From positions 1 to 64,000 of the forward strand of contig NZ_PJRP01000007.1 in NCBI RefSeq assembly GCF_002858765.1: DNA of 64,000 nt. Reading direction: 5' to 3'. Position 1 is the stretch's first letter. Each line of letters starts with the position of its first letter. This DNA is from Cupriavidus pauculus. Its GTDB lineage: Bacteria > Pseudomonadota > Gammaproteobacteria > Burkholderiales > Burkholderiaceae. Below the pieces are notes generated by a model that did not search any database, was not told the origin of the DNA, and saw only the letters and a list, made by a program, of their open reading frames with translations. Shown here in pieces: positions 18,777-27,445 of this stretch. The position numbers and the translations under genes are program-made.

Positions 18777-19889
18777 ATGCCTATCGAACTGTATGGGACC
18801 CTGTACCCGCGCCTGTTCTCGGAAGTGATCCCAGCAGAAGGCCCCGCCTTCGACACGGCACACATCGAGCAGCGTGCCGAGGAGCATGAAGCTGCGGATT
18901 TCGATGGGGTGCTGTTGCCGCACAACTCCGGCTGGGCCGACAACATCCTGACGACGGCCCGCGCCGCAGGTGTCACGAAGCGCTTGAAGTTCCTGTTGGC
19001 GCATCGACCGGGATTCATCTCTCCCACGCTCGCGGCCCGCAAGCTCGCCACGCTTGACCACTACACCGGTGGACGACTGCGCGTCCATATCATCACGGGC
19101 GGTCGGAATGCCGAGCAACGGCGCGACGGCGACTATCTCGAGCATGATGACCGTTACGCCCGCACCGACGAATACCTGGAGATCCTCCGCAACGTCTGGA
19201 CGAAGCGCGAACCGTTTAGTCACCACGGCACGCACTACCGCTTCGAGAACGCATTCTCCGAACTCAAGCCACTGCAGGCAGGCGGCATTCCCATTTCGTT
19301 CGGTGGCGCCTCGGCGCCTGCCATCGACGTTGCGGCCCGACGCGCCGACATCTTCGCGCTGTGGGGCGAATCGCTCGATGGTGCGCGGGAATTGACCGAC
19401 AGCGTGCGGGCCGCAGCGCGCCCGTTAGGTCGCCGTCCAACGTTCAGCATCTCCATTCGTGTGATTCTCGGCGCGACAGAGGACGAGGCATGGCAACGTG
19501 CGCGCGAGATCGAACACAAAACCCGGGAAGTAGGTCTCTGGAGTCCCGCCTCGCGCGTCTTCGGCGGCCACACGCCGCCCGCCAGCGCAGAGAACGAAGG
19601 CTCGCGTCGTCTGCTTCGTCAGGTGGCCCAAGGCGACGTGCTGGATCAACGGCTGTTCATGGGCGTGGCAAAGGCGACCAACGCCCCTGGCAATACGACC
19701 GCCATCGTCGGCACCGCGCCACAGGTGGCCGAATCCTTGCTGGAGTACTACCGCGCCGGCATCAGTGGCTTCCTGTTCCGCGGCTTTGATCCACGTTCGG
19801 ATGCCGTCGAGTTCGGGCGCGAGCTGATTCCATTGCTGCGCGAAGGTGCGCGCCAGATCGACGTGCAGCAGCAGGGCCACGCCGCCTGA
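18777..19889 (+). CDS. FMN-dependent alkanesulfonate monooxygenase-like protein (SsuD type)
   Basis: 370 aa. GGAG lies 7 bases before the ATG. The features follow SsuD: EAADFDGVLLPHNSGW, RLKFLLAHRPGFISPTLAAR, GGRLRVHIITGGRNAEQRRDG and GIPISFGGASAPAIDVAAR. SsuD-type enzymes use reduced FMN and oxygen to release sulfite from sulfonates. The first residues and the HDDRYARTDEYLE segment fit well. It is followed after 148 bases by a Bug receptor and then a second NtaA-type enzyme, suggesting one catabolic unit. A flavin reductase is not present in the window. Confidence 0.9.
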   Translation: MPIELYGTLYPRLFSEVIPAEGPAFDTAHIEQRAEEHEAADFDGVLLPHNSGWADNILTTARAAGVTKRLKFLLAHRPGFISPTLAARKLATLDHYTGGRLRVHIITGGRNAEQRRDGDYLEHDDRYARTDEYLEILRNVWTKREPFSHHGTHYRFENAFSELKPLQAGGIPISFGGASAPAIDVAARRADIFALWGESLDGARELTDSVRAAARPLGRRPTFSISIRVILGATEDEAWQRAREIEHKTREVGLWSPASRVFGGHTPPASAENEGSRRLLRQVAQGDVLDQRLFMGVAKATNAPGNTTAIVGTAPQVAESLLEYYRAGISGFLFRGFDPRSDAVEFGRELIPLLREGARQIDVQQQGHAA

Positions 19890-20037
19890 GGCAAGACGCC
19901 AGCTTCGCAATCCGCCCCGCTTATCACCTGAGCGGCTAACGACATGACGAATCGGCAGTTCCGGCCCCACGTGTATCGCCCTACGATGACCGGTCTGCCT
20001 CGTGCATCCATTTCTTCTTGCGCCCATCCGGACCGTC

Positions 20038-21027
20038 ATGCATTTCCCTTTTTTTTCCGCGCCCCTGCGCGCCGCGCTTGCAGCACTCGCGGTGCTCCAT
20101 GTCACCACCGCGCCGGCATCGGCCCAGCAACCCTTCCCGTCGAAGCCGATCAACTACGTAGTGCCCTACACGCCAGGCGGCACCAATGACAACGTCGCGC
20201 GGATCATCTCAAAGCGGCTGGCCGAGAAAGCTGGCCAGCCGGTGGTCATCGAGTACAAGGCCGGCGCGGGCGGCACGCTCGGCGCCGGCTTCGTGGCGGC
20301 ATCGCCGGCGGATGGTTACACGCTACTCAACACCTCCATCGGCAACCTGGCCATCGCGCCGCAGTTGATGACCGTGAAGTTCGATCCGTTCCACGACCTC
20401 GTGCCGGTCGCCTACATCGGTAACTCGCTGGCAACGGTCGCCATCAATCCGTCGCTGCCGATCCGGACGTTGCCGGAACTGATTGCCTACGCACGCGCTA
20501 ACCCCGGCAAGCTCACGTTTGCCAGTTCGGGGAACGGCACGCCCGGACATCTGGCAGGCGAACTGCTCAAGCGCCTGGCTGGCATCGACATTCGGCACGT
20601 GCCTTACAAAGGCAGTGCGCCGGCTGTGGCCGACGTGGTAGCCGGCCATGTGGATCTGGTGTTCGATCCACTCAGCACGCAGTTCATCAAGCAGGGCAAG
20701 CTGCGTGCGCTCGCCTATTTTGGCGGCGCACGTTCGCCGGACCTGCCGAACGTGCCGAGCATTCGTGATGCAGGCATCAAGAGCTGGGAAGACTCCCTGG
20801 CCGGCGCATTCTTCATCACCGCGCCGCGCAACGTGCCGCCGGAGGTGCTGGCAAAGCTGCGCCAGTGGATCGGCGAGATTCTGGCCGAACCAGACACCGT
20901 GGCCGCACTGAGCCGCGTGCAGGTCGACGTGCAGACCCTGACGGCCGAGCAGACGTCACAGCGCATCCGCCAAGTGCACGAAATTGCCGCGCGCGTGGTC
21001 AAGGACAGCACCGTGCAGGGCAACTGA
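20038..21027 (+). CDS. Bug/TctC-family periplasmic solute receptor (sulfur island)
   Basis: 329 aa from ATG 20038; a GTG at 20002 would add 12 residues before the signal peptide and is less likely. The signal peptide ends near residue 31 (PASA-QQ). Family segments include KPINYVVPYTPGGTNDNVAR, GAGGTLGAGFVAASPADGYT, SSGNGTPGHLAGELLKRLAG and HVPYKGSAPAVADVVAGHVD. It sits between LLM monooxygenases with only 12 bases to the next one, so it presumably delivers their substrate or a related organic acid. TctAB partners are missing locally. Confidence 0.92.
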   Translation: MHFPFFSAPLRAALAALAVLHVTTAPASAQQPFPSKPINYVVPYTPGGTNDNVARIISKRLAEKAGQPVVIEYKAGAGGTLGAGFVAASPADGYTLLNTSIGNLAIAPQLMTVKFDPFHDLVPVAYIGNSLATVAINPSLPIRTLPELIAYARANPGKLTFASSGNGTPGHLAGELLKRLAGIDIRHVPYKGSAPAVADVVAGHVDLVFDPLSTQFIKQGKLRALAYFGGARSPDLPNVPSIRDAGIKSWEDSLAGAFFITAPRNVPPEVLAKLRQWIGEILAEPDTVAALSRVQVDVQTLTAEQTSQRIRQVHEIAARVVKDSTVQGN

Positions 21028-21039
21028 GCGGCGGCAATC

Positions 21040-22320
21040 ATGAAACTTGGATTGTTCCTGCTCGCGGCCGGGCATCATGCGGCCGGCTGGCGATACCCGG
21101 GCGCCGAATCCGGCACCGAAAATATCGATCTGGTCGTGCGCATGACCCAAGCCGCCGAACGTGCAAAGTTCGACATGGTGTTCTTCGGCGACCGCCTGCT
21201 GACCTCAGCCGATGCCCATCCCTCGATGATCACGCGCCCCGACCCGCTGGCCATGCTGGCGGCACTATCGATGGTGACCACACGCGTCGGGCTGGCTGCC
21301 ACCGCATCGACTACGTATAGCGAGCCGTTCAACCTGGCGCGCACGCTGGCCACCGTAGACAAGCTGTCGCACGGCCGTGCCGGTTGGAACATCGTAACCA
21401 CCTTCGCGGACGGTTCGGTGAATTTCAGCCGCAATCGTCACCCCGACCACGCCGAACGCTACGCCATCGCAGAGGAGTTCGTTTCGGTCGTAAAGGGCCT
21501 CTGGCGTTCCTGGGATCCGGACCCATATGTCCAGGACAAGACGCGCGGCATCTATATCGACGTGGACAAAATGCACGCGCTGCACCATGAGGGCCGTCAT
21601 TTCTCCGTGGCAGGTCCGCTCAATGTCACGAACAGCGAACAGGGCCAGCCCGTGCTGATCCAGGCCGGTTCGTCGGGCCCCGGCCAGGCATTGGCCGCGC
21701 GCCATGCCGAGGTCGTGTTCACCGCGCAACAGGACCTCGACGCGGCGATCGAGTTTGCCACCGGCTTGCGCCGACAGGTGATTGAAGCGGGACGCGATCC
21801 GCGCCACTGCTTGATCATGCCTGGCCTGATGCCAATCATTGGCGCGACCGAGGCAGAAGCTCACGAGAAGCTCGCGCAACTGCAATCCTTTACCGACCAG
21901 TCGAATGCGCTCGCCATCCTGGGCGAGCAACTGGCCGTCGATGTATCCGGCTTCGCGCTCGATGCACCGCTGCCGCCGCTGCCGACCGATGTCGTCGTGC
22001 ACAGCCGCAGTGCGCTGCTGATCAAGCTCGCGCGCGAGCGAGCACTGACGCTTCGCCAGCTCTACCACCTGGTAGCCAGCGCCCGCGGCCATCAGATCGT
22101 GGTGGGCACGGCCGGTCAAGTGGCCAATCACATGATCGAATGGGTACGCGCCGGTGCCGCCGATGGCTTCAACATCATGCCGGCTTACTTTCCGGGTGGA
22201 TTCGAGGATTTCACGCGCGAGGTGGTTCCGATCTTGCAGGATCGTGGCGCGTTCCGGCGCAACTATGAGGGTCGCACCTTGCGCGAGCACCTTGAATTAC
22301 CGCTTCCGCAGGGAAGGTAA
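21040..22320 (+). CDS. FMN-dependent monooxygenase, NtaA/DszA type (second copy)
   Basis: 426 aa. It is paralogous to the 17382 product: AAGHHAAGWRYPGAE, FDMVFFGDR, TRVGLAATASTTYSEPFNLA, HGRAGWNIVTTFADG and GQPVLIQAGSSGPGQALAAR correspond segment by segment. The pair differs enough to expect different substrates. It lies 12 bases after the Bug receptor, at the end of this plus-strand unit, and is convergent with the PhnD-like gene (14 bases apart). It would need reduced FMN from an unlinked reductase. Confidence 0.92.
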   Translation: MKLGLFLLAAGHHAAGWRYPGAESGTENIDLVVRMTQAAERAKFDMVFFGDRLLTSADAHPSMITRPDPLAMLAALSMVTTRVGLAATASTTYSEPFNLARTLATVDKLSHGRAGWNIVTTFADGSVNFSRNRHPDHAERYAIAEEFVSVVKGLWRSWDPDPYVQDKTRGIYIDVDKMHALHHEGRHFSVAGPLNVTNSEQGQPVLIQAGSSGPGQALAARHAEVVFTAQQDLDAAIEFATGLRRQVIEAGRDPRHCLIMPGLMPIIGATEAEAHEKLAQLQSFTDQSNALAILGEQLAVDVSGFALDAPLPPLPTDVVVHSRSALLIKLARERALTLRQLYHLVASARGHQIVVGTAGQVANHMIEWVRAGAADGFNIMPAYFPGGFEDFTREVVPILQDRGAFRRNYEGRTLREHLELPLPQGR

Positions 22321-22334
22321 CGCTGAGCTGACCG

Positions 22335-23162
22335 TCAGCCCAGCTTCGCATAGCCCAGCCGGTGCGCGTCCAGCGCCATGGACGCAATCGGCAGATACGC
22401 TGCGGCAGTCGTCTGTACCACATCATCCATGTGAAGACGTGATCGCAGGCCGGCGTCCTCGCGCAGCGCTTCGCGCAACGCCGCGCGGACCTGCCTGACC
22501 AGCGACGACCGGGCGCGGCGCGACGCAATGAATGGCAGACCGGGCACTGCGCGCGTGACGCCGATCTGGCGGATTCCGGCGACCAACGCCGGGTGATGTT
22601 CGGCCGCAAACGCCAGGGTCACGCAATCGATTGCTGCGACGTCGGCCCGACCTTCACCGACCGCCGCCAGCGAAGCGAGATGCGAGCCGGTCAGCACCAC
22701 ATCCCCGAAGAAGTGTCCACCCCTAGCCAGCGGCGCAACCACATGCCGTAGCGCGTTCATGCCGCTATGTGAATCGGGTCCGTTGCACGCTGCGCGGGCG
22801 CCACGGCATGCCTCGATCGTCGCGGGCCCGTCCGCACAGCGTACAACGATGGCACTGCGATAGGTCTGCCGGTGGCAGCCCAATACAGCGAATCGCGGCG
22901 TGCCGATTATCCGGACATAGGGCGCCAACCCGTGCACTAGCGGGTATCCACAGGTCTGCGACAGCAGCAGGTCATCGCGACGCCAAAACGCGTGAAGCGC
23001 CTCTGGACCCTCGCCCGGATCAACGGCCGCGAGTGTCACCGACGACGGCACACGCCCCAGCAACTGGCCCACCCGGTCAATCAGCAACAACCAGTCTTCG
23101 CGCAACTGGGCGGACACGTTGTACATGGGCAGCGCCGCCACCCATCGCTCAGGTCTTGCCAT
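22335..23162 (-). CDS. PhnD-like phosphate/phosphonate-type binding-fold protein
   Basis: 275 aa from ATG 23162, with GGGGGA just upstream and 14 bases of overlap with the end of the desaturase gene. Typical segments are RRDDLLLSQTCGYPLVHGL, YRSAIVVRC, GRADVAAIDCVTLAFA and PGLPFIASR. The fold is that of PhnD-type periplasmic binding proteins, but no signal peptide is seen, so it may act in the cytoplasm or need a longer start. Ligands of this subgroup are unknown. The coupling to a fatty-acid desaturase is odd. Confidence 0.82.
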   Translation of the reverse strand: MARPERWVAALPMYNVSAQLREDWLLLIDRVGQLLGRVPSSVTLAAVDPGEGPEALHAFWRRDDLLLSQTCGYPLVHGLAPYVRIIGTPRFAVLGCHRQTYRSAIVVRCADGPATIEACRGARAACNGPDSHSGMNALRHVVAPLARGGHFFGDVVLTGSHLASLAAVGEGRADVAAIDCVTLAFAAEHHPALVAGIRQIGVTRAVPGLPFIASRRARSSLVRQVRAALREALREDAGLRSRLHMDDVVQTTAAAYLPIASMALDAHRLGYAKLG

Positions 23163-24138
23163 GTTCCCCCGATGCCTCGATACGAAGCTTGAGCATCCCG
23201 TCGAACCGCGGATGAACGACCGGTGCCACCGCGCGCCATGCATAACGGACCAGCCACTCACGGTAGCCCTGGACGAAGAAGCCATCGTTACGCGCCAGGT
23301 AGTCGTGCGCGCGCCGGCGATAGACCCAGGCCAGCGCAAACCACGGCACGCCCGGCAGATCGTGATGCACAAGGTGGTAGTTGTTGTTCAGAAACAGCAG
23401 GCGCCAACCCGGGCCGGCCTCATTGATGACGCTGCGCGATGCATCGGCTTCGGTGGCGCGATGCTCCTGGAAGGAACGGATCGCCGCCAGTGACAGCGCG
23501 GGATACGCCACGCCCGCCAGCATCAGCCATGCTGGCATGCCACAAGCGATCTGCAGCCATGCGAGCAACACCATCAGCGCGGCAAGATGGGCTGTCCACA
23601 CCGGCAGGTCGCGCCAGTCCCCCGCCCGGAAACGCCCCCCCGCATCGATCGCGATCGATGCGATGGAGAACGCCGGCTGCAGCAGGATGCGTCCCGCCAT
23701 CGTGTTGCGTGCCGCATAGAGCCGACGCAAGGCCCGCGGGGTGGCCTGCCATGCGTCTGCGTCGAGGAAGTAACTCTCGGGGTCGGCATAGGGATGCGTA
23801 AGTTCGGCCTCATGGTGCTGCAGATGCGTCCGACGGTACAGCGCATAGGGCCGCCATACGCCCAGCGGCGCGGCGCCAAGTAGCGCGTTCAGCCATGGCA
23901 GGCGGGTCGGATGCCCGTGAAGCAATTCATGCTGCAGCGACAGGTACCACGTGGTGCACAACGTGAGCAGTACACACGCCAGCGGCAGTCCGAGCTCGCG
24001 AACGTGGATCGCCACGCCGAACCAGGACGCGTACACGGCGGCGACCAATACCCAGGTCGGCAACTCGGTGCGCCACAGCCAATGACGGGCTGCGTGCGCA
24101 AGTTCGTTGCGCTGCTGATCGTCGAGATAAGTGGTCAT
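23149..24138 (-). CDS. Membrane fatty-acid desaturase family protein
   Basis: 329 aa from ATG 24138 (MTTYLDDQQRNEL); the open frame extends upstream, but that part is arginine-rich. All three histidine boxes of membrane di-iron desaturases are present: HELLHGH at residues 70-76, HLQHH at 105-109, and YHLVHH near residue 265. Hydrophobic segments flank them. It would desaturate or hydroxylate an acyl chain or a related lipid in the inner membrane. It is translationally coupled to the PhnD-like gene and divergent from the 41-aa membrane peptide at 24366. Its role inside a sulfur-compound island is unexplained. Confidence 0.9.
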   Translation of the reverse strand: MTTYLDDQQRNELAHAARHWLWRTELPTWVLVAAVYASWFGVAIHVRELGLPLACVLLTLCTTWYLSLQHELLHGHPTRLPWLNALLGAAPLGVWRPYALYRRTHLQHHEAELTHPYADPESYFLDADAWQATPRALRRLYAARNTMAGRILLQPAFSIASIAIDAGGRFRAGDWRDLPVWTAHLAALMVLLAWLQIACGMPAWLMLAGVAYPALSLAAIRSFQEHRATEADASRSVINEAGPGWRLLFLNNNYHLVHHDLPGVPWFALAWVYRRRAHDYLARNDGFFVQGYREWLVRYAWRAVAPVVHPRFDGMLKLRIEASGEHGKT

Positions 24139-24365
24139 CGGTCGGCGGATTCGTGGCGGTGTGATACGAAGCCGCAGCATACGGGCGGCAGTGCACGCTC
24201 CGGAACGAACGATTGCCGATAACGATATGCACCCCGCCGGCTTCGCGTCACACGCGCTTGCTACGCACGACATCAAGCGGATTTGCTTAGTCGGAAACCT
24301 TCGTTGACGCGACAGGGACCGTGGTCCACAAGATGAAGCATCAACAAGCACGGGAGATCCTTGCC

Positions 24366-24491
24366 ATGACCGATCTGCTTGACTGGTTCACGGCCATTTG
24401 CGCTGTGGCCCTGGTGTACGCCGCGCTGCGCCATCCGCTTTACCCGCCCTACAAGGAGGGCGAACAGTCAGATCGACCGCCACGAGGTTGA
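24366..24491 (+). CDS. Very small single-span membrane protein (41 aa)
   Basis: The frame MTDLLDWFTAICAVALVYAA continues LRHPLYPPYKEGEQ and ends at TGA 24489-24491. GGGAGA lies about 8 bases upstream of the ATG. The N-terminal half is a single hydrophobic helix; the C-terminal half is proline-rich and charged, so the peptide probably spans the inner membrane once. The function is unknown. It could be a subunit of the desaturase encoded divergently, or of the nearby transporters. Composition and the ribosome site make it more credible than a chance frame. Confidence 0.5.
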   Translation: MTDLLDWFTAICAVALVYAALRHPLYPPYKEGEQSDRPPRG

Positions 24492-24639
24492 CCGCGCAAG
24501 TCCAGCGCGCATATCGAAGTACGAAAAGATTTGTTCGTATCGGACGCCGCACTCCATAAGCTGATTGATCCGCGACATTGCTTGACTGCATGCCGACATC
24601 GTGTCGGCGGGCGTGTCCGGACTCATCCCTGCATTCATC

Positions 24640-25635
24640 ATGCTGCGCCGCAGACTGCTCCACACGTTGAAACTCGCACTGGTGGCGTTCGCCTACGCCA
24701 CCTGCGCCACCCCTGCTAACGCCAACACGCCGAGCGAGAGCTTCCCGAACAAGACCGTGCGCATCATCGTGCCGGTGGCCGCTGGGGGTAGCGCCGACAA
24801 GCTGGCACGCACGCTGGCGCAGAAGCTCAGCGAGCGGTGGCACCAAAGCGTGGTGGTCGAGAACGTGTCTGGCGCCAGCGGCACGATTGGCGCAGGCCAG
24901 GTGGCTCGTGCCGCGCCGGACGGCTACACGCTGCTGCTCGGCGGCGAAGGCGTGACGCTGAACGCTTCGCTGTTCAAACGGCTTCCTTACGACACACGCC
25001 ATGCATTCCGTGGCGTGATCAAGGCCGTCGTCAGCCCGCAGGTCCTGGTCGTCCGCCCCAACCTCGGCGTACGTACTTTCGGCGAGTATCTGGCCCTGAC
25101 GCGAAGCAAGCCCGGCGAACTCGCACTAGGACTACCGGGCAATGGCGGCATCGCCCATGTTGCGCATGAAATGCTGTCGCGCCAGCTCGGCATCGAGGTC
25201 AACTACATCCCTTACCCCGGTGGCGGCCCCGCCACGCTTGATCTGCTTGGCGGCCATATCGATGCCACGCTGATCACGCTGGCTGCCGTCACCGACTATG
25301 TACGCAACGGCCGCCTGACCGCCCTCGCCGTAACCACGCCCTACCGTTCAAAGGCGTTGCCACAGGTCCCGACTATGGCCGAAGCCGGCGCACCCGGCTT
25401 TGCGGTCGAAAGCTGGCAGGGCCTGCTGGCCCCGGCCGGCACATCAACAGAGATTGTCGAGCGCATCAACCGTGATGCCACCACCGTGCTGGCCCAGCCA
25501 GCGACCCGGCAGCAGCTTGAAGAAGCCGGCTTCGTGGTAGTGGCGTCTTCGGCACAGGCGCTCGACGACACGCTGTCGAAGGACCTGCCCCGTTACGCAG
25601 CGGTCATCGCGTCGGCAGGCATCAAGCTGAACTAG
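24640..25635 (+). CDS. Bug/TctC-family periplasmic solute receptor (sulfur island)
   Basis: 331 aa from ATG 24640 (MLRRRLLHTLKLAL), giving a proper signal peptide that ends near PANA-NT; an upstream start at 24601 adds 13 residues. Family segments: KTVRIIVPVAAGGSADKLAR, GASGTIGAGQVARAAPDGYT, YIPYPGGGPATLDLLGGHID and ALPQVPTMAEAGAPGF. It precedes the amino-acid ABC transporter genes by 96 bases and may belong to the same transcript. It is the fourth Bug receptor in the window, again without TctAB. Confidence 0.92.
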   Translation: MLRRRLLHTLKLALVAFAYATCATPANANTPSESFPNKTVRIIVPVAAGGSADKLARTLAQKLSERWHQSVVVENVSGASGTIGAGQVARAAPDGYTLLLGGEGVTLNASLFKRLPYDTRHAFRGVIKAVVSPQVLVVRPNLGVRTFGEYLALTRSKPGELALGLPGNGGIAHVAHEMLSRQLGIEVNYIPYPGGGPATLDLLGGHIDATLITLAAVTDYVRNGRLTALAVTTPYRSKALPQVPTMAEAGAPGFAVESWQGLLAPAGTSTEIVERINRDATTVLAQPATRQQLEEAGFVVVASSAQALDDTLSKDLPRYAAVIASAGIKLN

Positions 25636-25731
25636 CTGCCGCGACGTCGTAGTTCTTCCCTCAATTCTGCCCTCGCTGTGCAGCGATGCCCTTGCAGGCA
25701 TCGGCTGCTGGGCCCTTACGACTTAATCTTT

Positions 25732-26556
25732 ATGACAACCATTCACACCCTGCGAACCATCGCCGCCCTTGCGCTTACTCTCCTCGCCACCCAGCCGGCA
25801 CGCGCCGACGCCACGCTGGACAAGATCAAGCAGCGCGGCAAGGTTGCCATCGGCGTATTGGTCAATGGCGGCCCCTTCGGTTCGATCGATCCTGCGACGC
25901 AGCAGTTGGTTGGCTGGAATCCCGAACTGGCACGTGACCTCGCCAAACGTCTCGGCGTGGAGGCCGAACTCGTGCAGGTGAACCCGTCCAATCGCGTGCA
26001 GTTTCTGCAGGCAGGCAAGGTGGACCTTCTGATTGCCTCGATGGAATACAACGCCGATCGCGGCGAGCTGCTCTCCTATGCGCCCACCCCGTTCTACCGC
26101 GTAGGCGGGACCGCCGCAGTACTCAAGACGAGCGGCATCCATCAATGGGAAGACCTGCGCGGCAAGACCGTGTGCGCGTCGCAGGGCAGCAGCTTTGTGA
26201 AGCCACTGCAGGAACAGTATGGCGCGCAGGTACGCGGATTCAAGACCGCATCCGAATCGTTGCTGGCGTTGCGCGGCGGCCAATGCGTAGCGGCCGTGCA
26301 TGACGCCACGCTGATCCATCCGCTGCTGCGCTCTAACACCGAGTGGGCCAGCTACGCAGCACCGATTCCGACCGAGATTCTTCCGGCGCCGTCTGTGGTC
26401 TGGGCACGCAAGGGCGAGACGGATACCGTCTCCGCCGTCGACAAGGTGGTTCAGGAATGGCACCGCACGGGCTGGCTGATCGGCACGGAAAAGCGGCTCG
26501 GCATTACACCGCCGCAGCCGCTACTGCCGGAACTGCAGGCAAAGTACAAGGGCTGA
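25732..26556 (+). CDS. Family-3 amino-acid ABC transporter binding protein (copy 1)
   Basis: 274 aa from ATG 25732. The signal peptide ends near residue 24 (ARA-DATL). The family-3 pattern is clear: LDKIKQRGKVAIGVLVNGGP, GWNPELARDLAKRLGVEAEL, VQFLQAGKVDLLIASM, WEDLRGKTVCASQGSS. It binds a polar or sulfur amino acid in the periplasm for the permeases at 28698 and 29422. It is a tandem paralogue of the next gene, 10 bases away, which suggests that the system accepts two ligands. Confidence 0.93.
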   Translation: MTTIHTLRTIAALALTLLATQPARADATLDKIKQRGKVAIGVLVNGGPFGSIDPATQQLVGWNPELARDLAKRLGVEAELVQVNPSNRVQFLQAGKVDLLIASMEYNADRGELLSYAPTPFYRVGGTAAVLKTSGIHQWEDLRGKTVCASQGSSFVKPLQEQYGAQVRGFKTASESLLALRGGQCVAAVHDATLIHPLLRSNTEWASYAAPIPTEILPAPSVVWARKGETDTVSAVDKVVQEWHRTGWLIGTEKRLGITPPQPLLPELQAKYKG

Positions 26557-26566
26557 GGAGCGCACG

Positions 26567-27445
26567 ATGCACAATCGTTTCGTATCCACCGCGCTGCTGC
26601 TCGTCGGCATGACTGCGGTGCACGCCGCATGGGCTGATGCTACGCTCGAAAAGATTCGCCAACGCGGCAAGCTGTCGGTGGGAATTGACGGCCCCAGCCC
26701 GCCGTTTGGCACCCTCGACACGGCCACCGGCAAGACGGGCGGCTACCAGACCGAACTGGCGGCGGACCTGGCCCGACGCCTCGGCGTGCAACTGGAGACC
26801 ATACCGGTGACCGCGTCCACCCGCGTGCAGTTCCTGCAGGCGGGCAAGGTCGACCTGCTGGTGGCCAATATCCAGTGGACGCAGGAGCGTAGCGAGATCC
26901 TGAGCTTCGCGCCCACGCCGTACGATCTGGTCGGCGGCGCTGCCATGGTGTCCAAGCAGAGCGGCATCAAGCGCTGGGAAGACCTGCGCGGCAAAGTGGC
27001 CTGTGTATCCCAGGGTAGCAACTTCGCCAGGCCGCTGGCCGAGCAGTATGGCGCCATCGTCAAGGGCCTGCGCGGCATTCCGGAATCGTTGCTGGCGCTC
27101 AAGGGCGGCACGTGCGCGGCGTCTGTGCATATCCAGCCGGCGCTGTACCAGACGCTGAATGGGCCAAACAAGGGCGAATGGACCGCGTTCACGCTGGCCA
27201 CCAATGATCAGTTGATCCCGTCGCCAACCGTCGTGTGGACGCGTCGTGGCGAGCAGGATACCGTGGCATTTGTGGACAAGGCGATCCGCGATTGGCATCG
27301 CACCGGATTCCTGCTCAGCCAGGCGCGCAAGTTCGGCGTGCCGGACGGTGCCTATATCCGACCTGCTCATGATCACGCCAAACAAGGCAAGTTCGACGTG
27401 GCCCCGCAGGACTTCGCGGTCTTCACGGAGGGCCAGAAGCCATGA
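26567..27445 (+). CDS. Family-3 amino-acid ABC transporter binding protein (copy 2)
   Basis: 292 aa. The signal peptide ends at about residue 23 (AAWA-DATL). It follows the same template as copy 1: LEKIRQRGKLSVGIDGPSPP, GYQTELAADLARRLGVQLET, VQFLQAGKVDLLVANIQWTQ, RWEDLRGKVACVSQGS. The two copies diverge most in the ligand-facing segments after VGI. The stop overlaps the aminotransferase start by 4 nt. The presence of two receptors for one permease pair is the notable point. Confidence 0.93.
   Translation: MHNRFVSTALLLVGMTAVHAAWADATLEKIRQRGKLSVGIDGPSPPFGTLDTATGKTGGYQTELAADLARRLGVQLETIPVTASTRVQFLQAGKVDLLVANIQWTQERSEILSFAPTPYDLVGGAAMVSKQSGIKRWEDLRGKVACVSQGSNFARPLAEQYGAIVKGLRGIPESLLALKGGTCAASVHIQPALYQTLNGPNKGEWTAFTLATNDQLIPSPTVVWTRRGEQDTVAFVDKAIRDWHRTGFLLSQARKFGVPDGAYIRPAHDHAKQGKFDVAPQDFAVFTEGQKP

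Noticed and set aside
21265-22290. 341-codon minus-strand frame
   Set aside because: Antisense to the second NtaA-type monooxygenase.
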